DNA of 64,000 nucleotides, taken from Flavobacteriaceae bacterium UBA3339 (lineage in GTDB: Bacteria; Bacteroidota; Bacteroidia; Flavobacteriales; Flavobacteriaceae). Location of the stretch: positions 1 through 64,000 of the forward strand of contig DERN01000013.1 in NCBI GenBank assembly GCA_002360925.1, given 5' to 3'. Below are positions 55,408 to 62,011 of this stretch, piece by piece. The stretch's first letter is position 1, and the number at the start of each line of letters is the position of its first letter. Position numbers and translations under genes: made by a program. Under the pieces are notes generated by a model, which did no database searches, was not told the DNA's origin, and was given only the letters and a program-made list of their open reading frames with translations.

Positions 55408-56283
55408 TTAGAAATTTTTAGCGAAAGAAGCTAATCGATTCGATAAATCCTCGTTAACATTTACTAAAGGCAATCTTAAGTAATTTTCGCAAATTCCTAA
55501 ATGTTTGAATAATTCCTTGATTCCGCCCGGGTTTCCTTGTTCGAAAATCATGTTGATTGAATCAGTAATTCTGTAATGAATTTGATACGCTTCATCTACT
55601 TTACGTTGCAATCCTAAACGAACCATTTCTGAAAATTCTTTTGGAAACGCTTCTCCGATAACCGAAATTACTCCGGCTCCGCCTGCTAAAACCATTGGTA
55701 ATGTAATGATATCATCGCCCGAAATCACTAAAAATCCTTCTGGTTTTGTACGAATCAATTCCATTGCTTGAACCATATCTCCAGCAGCTTCCTTAATTCC
55801 GATGATGTTTTTAAAATCGTTCGCTAAACGAATTACTGTATTAGGCAACATATTGCTTGATGTTCTTCCTGGAACATTATATACGATAATAGGAAGCGGA
55901 GAATTTTCGGCAATCATTTTAAAATGCTGATAAATTCCTTCTTGAGTTGGTTTATTATAATAAGGCGAAACCGATAAAATGGCATCGAATCCTTTTAAGT
56001 TTTCCTCATTTAATTGCGATACAACATCCATTGTATTGTTTCCGCCAACACCTAAAACCAAAGGTAAACGTTTGTTATTTGCCTTTATAATGGTTTGCTT
56101 CACCAATTCTTGCTCTTGCTTTGTTAAAGTTGCAGTTTCGGCAGTAGTTCCTAAAACCACTAAATACTCAACTCCTCCTTTAATATTGTGTTCCACAACG
56201 CGCTCTAAGGCTTCAACATCTACGCTTAAATCTTTTTTAAATGGTGTAATTAACGCAACACCTGTTCCAATGAATGATTTCAT
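55408..56283 (-). CDS. dapA: 4-hydroxy-tetrahydrodipicolinate synthase
   Basis: Lysine/diaminopimelate pathway enzyme condensing pyruvate with aspartate semialdehyde. 'GTGVALITPF' at the N-terminus, 'VLGTTAETATLT' (about 43-54), 'IVYNVPGRTSSNM' (about 133-145) and the Schiff-base Lys in 'IIGIKEAAGDM' (about 160-170). 291 residues is normal. It is divergent from the 5'-nucleotidase genes, with two face-to-face -7 elements in between. Confidence 0.96.
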   Translation of the reverse strand: MKSFIGTGVALITPFKKDLSVDVEALERVVEHNIKGGVEYLVVLGTTAETATLTKQEQELVKQTIIKANNKRLPLVLGVGGNNTMDVVSQLNEENLKGFDAILSVSPYYNKPTQEGIYQHFKMIAENSPLPIIVYNVPGRTSSNMLPNTVIRLANDFKNIIGIKEAAGDMVQAMELIRTKPEGFLVISGDDIITLPMVLAGGAGVISVIGEAFPKEFSEMVRLGLQRKVDEAYQIHYRITDSINMIFEQGNPGGIKELFKHLGICENYLRLPLVNVNEDLSNRLASFAKNF

Positions 56284-56330
56284 GTTCTTTTTTTAATGAG
56301 TAAAAAACTTAATCTTATAATTTATCGTCG

Positions 56331-56355
56331 TATTTTTGCATACGTAACAAAGTTA
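56331..56355. promoter_or_regulatory. Face-to-face -7 elements for the 5'-nucleotidase genes and dapA
   Basis: Plus strand TATTTTTG followed by CA (56331-56338) points to the nucleotidase gene. Minus strand TAACTTTG (56348-56355) points to dapA. They are 9 bp apart and face each other, so the two start sites would nearly coincide. Neither has a clear TTG at -33. The plus element rules out the longer start at 56296 for the next gene. Confidence 0.5.
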
Positions 56356-56376
56356 ACTATTTTCAAATTAAAAATC

Positions 56377-57159
56377 ATGAAAACAAGCTTCTTTAAGCCA
56401 ACAAATCTTCCGATTGCTGTTTTCAGTTCCTTACTTATTCTTTTAACAGCTTGCAGTTCAAAAAAGATTGTCAACACCGAGATTAAAACACATTATATCG
56501 AAGTTGATCAAACTGTTGCTAAAAATCAAGAAATTGATAATTTCCTTGTTCCTTATCGACAACATATCGACGAAGATTTATCGAAAGTCTTAGCTTACAA
56601 TCCGCAAGATTTAGATCGAACTTCAGCAAAATGGCAAAACCCGATGACGAATTTTTACGCCGATGCTATTTTAGAAATTGGAAATCCCGTTTTTGAAAAA
56701 CGCACTGGAAAAACAATTGATTTTTGCTTATTAAATTACGGCGGAATTCGTTCTACAATTGCAAAAGGAACTATTACAACCCGAAATGCTTACGATATTA
56801 TGCCTTTCGAAAATAGTGCGATTGTTTTAGGAATTGATGGTACAACCGTTTATGAAATGGCAACTTATTTTATGAAAAATAAAACGGCTCATCCTTTAAG
56901 CGGAATCGAAATTTTTGCCGATAAAAATACCTTTTCAGTTGAAGACATTAAAATAAAAGGACAATCGATCGATAAAAATAAAATCTATTATGTAATCACA
57001 AACGATTATCTTGCAAAAGGCGGCGATCGAATGGACTTCTTCTTAAAAGCAAAAGAATCGTATGTTTTAGATTACAAACTTCGAAATATGTTTATTGCAT
57101 ATTTCACAAAAATCGATACCTTAAAACCTTCAACTCAACCTAGAATCGTATTGGAATAA
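56377..57159 (+). CDS. 5'-nucleotidase C-terminal-domain lipoprotein
   Basis: 260 residues from the ATG at 56377, which opens a lipoprotein signal ending in LLTACSS. The mature protein is the substrate-binding C-terminal domain of UshA-type nucleotidases: 'NPMTNFYADAILEIGN', 'FCLLNYGGIRSTIAKG', 'YDIMPFENSAIVLGIDG' and 'YYVITNDYLAKGGDRMDFF'. It lacks the metallophosphatase half, which is encoded by the next gene; the two overlap by one base (TAATG). Together they should form a split exported 5'-nucleotidase. Confidence 0.9.
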   Translation: MKTSFFKPTNLPIAVFSSLLILLTACSSKKIVNTEIKTHYIEVDQTVAKNQEIDNFLVPYRQHIDEDLSKVLAYNPQDLDRTSAKWQNPMTNFYADAILEIGNPVFEKRTGKTIDFCLLNYGGIRSTIAKGTITTRNAYDIMPFENSAIVLGIDGTTVYEMATYFMKNKTAHPLSGIEIFADKNTFSVEDIKIKGQSIDKNKIYYVITNDYLAKGGDRMDFFLKAKESYVLDYKLRNMFIAYFTKIDTLKPSTQPRIVLE

Positions 57160-58073
57160 TGAAAAGAAGAGAATTCATCATCAAAACATCGGCTGCCACA
57201 AGTTTATTGACTTTAGGCGGATTGGGATTGAGCAGTTTTTCGTTACCTAACACAAAACGAATTACTATTTTACACACCAACGACACGCACAGTCATTTAG
57301 ATACGTTTTCATCGACCGATCCGAAATTTCCTAATCAAGGCGGAGCTGCAAAACGCGCTACTATTTTTAATGACATAAAATCCGAAAATCCGAATACCTT
57401 AATTTTAGATGCAGGAGATATGTTTCAAGGAACTCCGTACTTTAATTATTATGGTGGCGAATTAGAAATAAAAATCATGAACATGTTGGGTTACGAAGGT
57501 GGAACAATTGGAAATCATGAATTTGACAACGGAGTAAATAGTCTTGCAGAACAAATCATGAAAGCGAAATTCGATGTAATTAACGCTAATTATGATTTTA
57601 AAAATACTTTAATGGATGGTTTAACGAAACCTTATAAAGTGTATATAAAAGACGGAATTAAAATCGGCGTTTTTGGTTTAGGCGTTAAGTTAGATGGTTT
57701 GGTTAATAAAAGTGAATACGGAGAAACTGTTTGGAATCATCCTTTGGAAATTGCTCAAGACATTACGCAAATTTTAAAAAACAATTTACATTGTGATTTG
57801 GTGATTTGTCTTTCTCATTTAGGTTATCGTTATGGAGCAAATTCTGACATGTTTTCGGATTTAGATCTTGCAGCAAAAACAAAAAACATCGACCTGATTA
57901 TTGGAGGACACACACATACTTTTTTAGAAAAACCGACCATTGTAACTAATTTAGAAGGAAAAGAAGTTATTGTAAATCAGGTTGGTTGTTATGGCGTTCG
58001 CGTTGGGCAAATTGATTTTTATTTCGATGCATTTAACAACAAAACAGCTACTTCAAGAGTAATTTCTGTTTAA
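57159..58073 (+). CDS. 5'-nucleotidase N-terminal metallophosphatase
   Basis: 304 residues with a twin-arginine-like signal (MKRREFIIKTSAATS). The calcineurin-like metal motifs are in order: 'LHTNDTHSHLDTF' (about 37-49), 'DAGDMFQG' (about 86-93), 'GNHEFDNG' (about 118-125), 'LSHLGYR' (about 213-219) and 'GGHTHTFL' (about 246-253). It has no nucleotide-binding C-terminal domain, which is the product of the gene just upstream. Likely role: removal of phosphate from extracellular nucleotides. Confidence 0.92.
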   Translation: MKRREFIIKTSAATSLLTLGGLGLSSFSLPNTKRITILHTNDTHSHLDTFSSTDPKFPNQGGAAKRATIFNDIKSENPNTLILDAGDMFQGTPYFNYYGGELEIKIMNMLGYEGGTIGNHEFDNGVNSLAEQIMKAKFDVINANYDFKNTLMDGLTKPYKVYIKDGIKIGVFGLGVKLDGLVNKSEYGETVWNHPLEIAQDITQILKNNLHCDLVICLSHLGYRYGANSDMFSDLDLAAKTKNIDLIIGGHTHTFLEKPTIVTNLEGKEVIVNQVGCYGVRVGQIDFYFDAFNNKTATSRVISV

Positions 58074-58170
58074 ACAATTATTTTTTGAAAGTAAGAAACA
58101 ACACTAGTATGATAACTATTTGATACAAATCAAATTTGACATGAGAAAGCCCTGAATAGAATCTACTGTC

Positions 58171-58191
58171 ACTCTGAGCTTGACTCAGAGT
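58171..58191. repeat. REP-like palindrome, left copy
   Basis: Stem ACTCTGAG (58171-58178) / CTCAGAGT (58184-58191) with the loop CTTGA. Its 15-bp core CTGAGCTTGACTCAG matches the reverse complement of the palindrome at 58583-58603 at 12 of 15 positions, so the two copies are in inverted orientation around the GIY-YIG gene. Confidence 0.6.
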
Positions 58192-58212
58192 CGCATAACA
58201 AAATAGTAAGTA

Positions 58213-58581
58213 ATGAAAAAATACTTTGTTTACATATTAACAAACAAGTATCGTACAACATTTTATGTCGGTTCAACAAATGATCTAAATAAAAGAATCA
58301 CTCAACATAATGATGGTACAGGCTCTTTTTTACTTCAAAATACAATTTAAAGGATTTAATATACTACGAATTATTTAAAGATATTAACCAAGCCATTTCT
58401 AGAGAAAAACAATTAAAAAACAATTAAAAAACAATTAAAAAACAATTAAAAAACAATTAAAAAACAATTAAAAAACAATTAAAAAACAATTAAAAAACAA
58501 TTAAAAAACTGGAAAAAGGGATGGAAAATAAATCTTATCAAAACAATAAATCCTGAATTAAAAACATTAATTATTTTGTGA
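58213..58581 (+). pseudogene. Broken GIY-YIG nuclease gene
   Basis: The first 45 codons read MKKYFVYILTNKY, then TTFYVGSTNDLNKRITQHN, a small single-domain GIY-YIG endonuclease (UPF0213/YhbQ type), and then hit a stop at 58348. Two lesions explain this. A T-run at about 58326-58331 has six T where seven restore the frame, and eight extra copies of an 11-bp unit (+88 bp) are inserted later. Correcting both gives exactly 94 codons ending at the TGA at 58579-58581, with 'DLIYYELFKDINQAISREKQ' and 'LKNWKKGWKINLIKTINPEL', the normal family C-terminus. Function in this strain is therefore lost unless the lesions are phase-variable. Confidence 0.8.
58410..58508 (+). repeat. Nine perfect copies of an 11-bp tandem repeat
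   Basis: The unit CAATTAAAAAA occurs nine times without a mismatch, inside the GIY-YIG pseudogene. One copy is part of the ancestral coding sequence (Gln-Leu-Lys-Asn), so eight are extra. Since 11 is not a multiple of three, each gain or loss shifts the frame. Confidence 0.95.
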
Positions 58582-58582
58582 G

Positions 58583-58603
58583 ATGCTGAAACAAGTTCAG
58601 CAT
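58583..58603. repeat. REP-like palindrome, right copy (inverted)
   Basis: Stem ATGCTGAA / TTCAGCAT with the loop ACAAG, starting directly after the GIY-YIG stop codon. Its minus-strand core CTGAACTTGTTTCAG belongs to the same family as the left copy at 58171. Confidence 0.6.
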
Positions 58604-58636
58604 GACTTTATTACTAAATTTTATCGTTAAAAAACC

Positions 58637-58667
58637 AAAAACTCCGTTCAGTAATCGAACGGAGTTT
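58637..58667 (+). terminator. Terminator-like hairpin, left copy of a 31-bp direct repeat
   Basis: AAAACTCCGTTC (58638-58649 region) / GAACGGAGTTTT arms with a 7-nt loop. The 31-bp element recurs at 61717-61747 with a single difference, in the same orientation. Confidence 0.75.
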
Positions 58668-58845
58668 TGGGTTTACAGCATAAAGGTTGATACTTAAAAT
58701 TATGCTCCTTTCTATCAAGCTTACGTCTATCATCATTTGCCATATAAAAATTACTATATTTATAAATCATTTATATATTTTTAATATATACTTACAAAAC
58801 CTTTTCTAAAAAATCTATTTAAAAGGATTAATAATAAAGATTATT
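58668..58845. other. AT-rich spacer before the esterase-like gene
   Basis: I see no ORF and no TAnnTTTG element here. Part of it reads like decayed intergenic sequence. The promoter for the gene at 58846 must lie here or be non-canonical; TATACTTA near 58787 is the nearest -7-like octamer. Confidence 0.35.
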
Positions 58846-60063
58846 ATGAAAATAATTAAATATTTGATTTTATCTTTCTCTGTAATATTAGTAGTTAATC
58901 TAATTATATACTTTATTCATACTTTTTCTGAAAAGAAAAAAAAATTTGATCCTCATTTAGAAATTTTAGTTAAAGAAAAAAACATCGATTTATTTGCTAA
59001 TGAAGTAGCCGAAAAAATTAAAAACCATAAAATAATTTTTCTAGGAGAACAACAACATGGCGATGGAGAAACGTTTTTAATTAAATCTAAGGTTATTGAT
59101 ATTTTAAATAAAAAATATGGATATACACATTTATTAATCGAAGGATCGTATTTCTATAATAATCAATTAAACGAAAAAATTAAGAATAAAGAACAAATAA
59201 ACAATACAGATTGGACTAAAGCTATGTATCATTTTTGGGGATTATCTAATGAAACCAAGTTAATACGAAAAGATATATTAAATGGAAATTTAGATTTTTT
59301 TGGATTTGATTATAATTTTATGTCAGATGATCTTCTTATTGATTTGTCAGATTATATTAAAAATTATTTCTCAAAATATGAAGAATTCAGTGAAAAAGAA
59401 AATGAAGAATTATTTGAAACGCTGATTTATAAAAATGGTCCGTTAGTTCTATTTAATTATAAGCCTAAAAGAAAAAATCAGGATGTAGTATTAAATCAAA
59501 TATTAAATTTAAAACAGTTGATTTTAAAAGAAAGAAGTCAATCGAAAGAAGATCATTCGATGATTTTAGTTTTGAGTAATCTTTATGATTTTTACTATTC
59601 AAGAATAAAACTTAAAGAACACGAACAAAATGCACATAGAGATTCTATTATGTACAGAAATGTGAATTATATCGTTGAAAATTTGATTAACAAGAACGAT
59701 AAAGTAATTATTTGGTCTGCAAACGCGCATTTGTTATATGAGAATACAGACGATATTTATCCTATGGGAAAATATTTAAAAGAAAAATACGGCAATGATA
59801 TATACAGCATTTTGTTTACTTCTAATAAAGGACATATGTATAATATTGCCACAAACCATAAACAATTAATAAATAAAACTTCGACTTATAGTCTTGAAAA
59901 TACATTAAAAGAAAATAATCATAATTATTTTTTATATTCTTTAGGAAATAACAAGAAACCTTTAAAAATGAAATTTTTAGGGCATAACAATATAGAGAAT
60001 AAGTGGAATGAAATGATGGACAGCTTTATTTTTATAGAAACTATGAAACCTGTAACCTTTTAA
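58846..60063 (+). CDS. Membrane-anchored erythromycin-esterase-like protein
   Basis: 405 residues. N-terminal membrane anchor (about 5-27), then an Ere/TraB-like catalytic fold. 'IIFLGEQQHGDGETFLIK' (about 65-82) carries the Glu/His of the esterase motif, 'NAHRDSIMYRNVNYIVENL' (about 264-282) the Arg-Asp motif, and 'VIIWSANAHLLYENT' (about 288-302) the later His. Soluble Ere enzymes open macrolide lactones. This one is anchored outside the membrane and packed 3 bp before an ABC exporter, so a role in resistance or processing of a secreted peptide is possible but unproved. Base composition is visibly more A+T-rich than its flanks. Confidence 0.7.
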   Translation: MKIIKYLILSFSVILVVNLIIYFIHTFSEKKKKFDPHLEILVKEKNIDLFANEVAEKIKNHKIIFLGEQQHGDGETFLIKSKVIDILNKKYGYTHLLIEGSYFYNNQLNEKIKNKEQINNTDWTKAMYHFWGLSNETKLIRKDILNGNLDFFGFDYNFMSDDLLIDLSDYIKNYFSKYEEFSEKENEELFETLIYKNGPLVLFNYKPKRKNQDVVLNQILNLKQLILKERSQSKEDHSMILVLSNLYDFYYSRIKLKEHEQNAHRDSIMYRNVNYIVENLINKNDKVIIWSANAHLLYENTDDIYPMGKYLKEKYGNDIYSILFTSNKGHMYNIATNHKQLINKTSTYSLENTLKENNHNYFLYSLGNNKKPLKMKFLGHNNIENKWNEMMDSFIFIETMKPVTF

Positions 60064-60066
60064 GTT

Positions 60067-60918
60067 ATGTTGAAAATTAAAGAATTAAATTTTAAATACA
60101 AAAAAAGTGAAGATGGAGTTTTTGATGTGAATCTAGAATTCCTAAAACCTAAGGTTGTTGGAGTTATTGGCGATAATGGTTCCGGAAAAAGCACCTTATT
60201 TAAACTCATAAGTGGTTATATAAATCCGCCAAAAGAAACCGTTTTTGTAAAAGAAAAAGAGTTCACAGAAAACACGCTGTATTGTAAAGAGCATCTAAGT
60301 ATTTGTTTCGATAAACCTTCTCTTTTAGAAAAGTTAACTGTTCTTGAAAACTTAAATTACTTTAATATTTTTTTTAAGCAATCAAAAGAAAGAATTAACG
60401 AAATAGTCGAAGACTTACATTTAAATAAACATTTAAATTATCCTGTTAAAAAGCTTTCGTTTGGTTTTAAACAAAGAGTGAATATAGCATCTTTATTACT
60501 CCGAAATTCGGATATTTTAATTTTAGATGAACCTTATAACGGATTAGACGTATCAAGTATTAAATCCTTAAATAACGTTATAAGAAAATATAAGAACGAA
60601 AAATTGATTCTTATTTCAGGACATTTTATTGATGAAATTCAAGAAAACACAGATCATGTAATTTTATTTAATAAAGGTAAAATCGTATTTAATGATGTAA
60701 ATCCTTATGGAAAGGATTTAAGCTATGTTTTATATAAATGTGATAATAACCAACCAAATAAAGAATTCCTGAATATTCAATGCGTTCCCTATTTCGAGAA
60801 AGAAGGTAAATTGCATTTCTTTATAGATTCTAAAGAAATTGACATTGCTGATAAAATTCAAAATATGGAATTAATAAAAGAAGTAACTCGTATAAAAGAC
60901 ATATACAATTTATTATGA
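60067..60918 (+). CDS. ABC transporter ATP-binding protein
   Basis: 283 residues. Walker A 'GDNGSGKSTLFKLISG' (about 35-50), signature 'KKLSFGFKQRVNIASLLL' (about 128-145) in which LSFGF replaces LSGGQ, Walker B 'ILILDEPYNGLD' (about 150-161), and the switch His in 'ISGHFIDE'. A short C-terminal extension follows. It overlaps the permease gene by four bases (ATGA). Typical of two-gene exporters such as NatAB or bacteriocin-immunity types. Confidence 0.9.
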   Translation: MLKIKELNFKYKKSEDGVFDVNLEFLKPKVVGVIGDNGSGKSTLFKLISGYINPPKETVFVKEKEFTENTLYCKEHLSICFDKPSLLEKLTVLENLNYFNIFFKQSKERINEIVEDLHLNKHLNYPVKKLSFGFKQRVNIASLLLRNSDILILDEPYNGLDVSSIKSLNNVIRKYKNEKLILISGHFIDEIQENTDHVILFNKGKIVFNDVNPYGKDLSYVLYKCDNNQPNKEFLNIQCVPYFEKEGKLHFFIDSKEIDIADKIQNMELIKEVTRIKDIYNLL

Positions 60919-61715
60919 TCACAATTAAAGATTTATTAAAAGCAGAATTTATCAAAGGTAAATTAGGATATGTATACGTACTTAGTATTCTTATTCCAAT
61001 TTTGATATCGTTTTTCACATTTTGGAGTTTTTCAGCATTATATAATTATAATCCGGATAATGGCATAAACCTATGGGTATTAATTTTTGGATTGTCTTTT
61101 AGACTAATTCCTTTTATTTATTCTCTTTTCAGTATTTACATTGTACAAGATAATTTAAACAGAGATTACAAAAATAATTTGTATGATATAATGTCTACAT
61201 TTCCCGTTAAAAAATCCCACTTCCATCTATCGAAAATTATTTTTATTTCTTCAATTCTGTTTTTTTCAATACTATTAACTTTTTTAATAACGATAACTGG
61301 TATTAATATTTTTGAATTTAAAATGTCGGAAATAAATGGATTTTACGAATACGGAGATTCGATTTTCTTTATTTATCTATATAGCTATTTTAGATTATTT
61401 CTTTATGCTTTGGTTATTGTTTTAATACAGTTAAATATCAATAGATTTAGCAGAAACCCGGTTACAAACTTGGTTATTCCAATAGGATTAAGTTTTATTA
61501 GCTTTGTCTTTTCTTCTATGAAAGAATTTACTTTTTTTCCGTATGTCTATATTCACACAATATATAATTCTATTGATGTGAATGGAGAAATTACTAATTT
61601 TCACATTGATATTTTAGCCTTAATAATATCAACATTTTTAATTTTCTTATATATAAAATGGATTAAAAACATTAAAGACAAATCATTACAAAGAATGTAT
61701 GAAAGCATAAATTAA
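60915..61715 (+). CDS. ABC-2-like permease
   Basis: 266 residues with six likely membrane helices, at about 20-42, 55-80, 115-137, 150-178, 185-203 and 236-256. No signature beyond the ABC-2 layout is seen. It is translationally coupled to the ATPase gene. Substrate unknown; the neighbouring esterase-like protein suggests export or removal of a small molecule or peptide. Confidence 0.8.
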   Translation: MITIKDLLKAEFIKGKLGYVYVLSILIPILISFFTFWSFSALYNYNPDNGINLWVLIFGLSFRLIPFIYSLFSIYIVQDNLNRDYKNNLYDIMSTFPVKKSHFHLSKIIFISSILFFSILLTFLITITGINIFEFKMSEINGFYEYGDSIFFIYLYSYFRLFLYALVIVLIQLNINRFSRNPVTNLVIPIGLSFISFVFSSMKEFTFFPYVYIHTIYNSIDVNGEITNFHIDILALIISTFLIFLYIKWIKNIKDKSLQRMYESIN

Positions 61716-61716
61716 A

Positions 61717-61747
61717 AAAACTCCGTTCAGTAATTGAACGGAGTTTT
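61717..61747 (+). terminator. Terminator after the permease, right copy of the 31-bp repeat
   Basis: Stem ACTCCGTTC / GAACGGAGT with loop AGTAATT and trailing T. Identical to 58637-58667 except for one T/C change in the loop. Confidence 0.88.
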
Positions 61748-61836
61748 ATATTTTTCAATCCTTAAATTCAAATAAAGAATGATTGTTTTCACAACCATTT
61801 TACCATCTGCTTAGTATGAAACTAAGAAACTGTGTA

Positions 61837-61914
61837 CTACAAATTCGAAAAAATGATAAACATCAATCCAATGTACACAAACAAACTTATTGCCCCTTTT
61901 ACAATTGATTTCAT
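61837..61914 (-). CDS. Possible 25-residue membrane peptide
   Basis: Reads MKSIVKGAISLFVYIGLMF then IIFSNL and a TAG stop: one Lys-anchored hydrophobic helix. A minus-strand TACATTTG (61937-61944) lies 22 bp before its ATG, the normal leader distance. No family is recognised. The short length means chance is a real alternative. Confidence 0.4.
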   Translation of the reverse strand: MKSIVKGAISLFVYIGLMFIIFSNL

Positions 61915-61936
61915 AATGTATTTTATTATTACACTA

Positions 61937-61944
61937 CAAATGTA
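61937..61944 (-). promoter_or_regulatory. -7 element upstream of the 25-residue peptide
   Basis: Minus-strand TACATTTG set in a short dyad (CTACAAATGTAG, 61934-61945). No TTG at -33. Confidence 0.35.
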
Positions 61945-62011
61945 GCAGGGCTACGTTATTTACATATTTTTTAAAGTTTAAGGAATTATTACTTCTTTCT
62001 TTGAATAAAAT

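Noticed and set aside
56296..56376. N-terminal extension of the 5'-nucleotidase lipoprotein
   Set aside because: It lies upstream of the TATTTTTG promoter element and would bury the lipoprotein signal, which starts cleanly at 56377.
58410..58508. Tandem repeats resembling a CRISPR-like array
   Set aside because: Units are 11 bp, contiguous, with no spacers, and lie inside a decayed coding frame; no cas genes are present.
61801..61840. Possible tRNA or att site near the ligA end of the island
   Set aside because: No cloverleaf or integrase gene could be found; the island edge is better marked by the 31-bp hairpin repeat.
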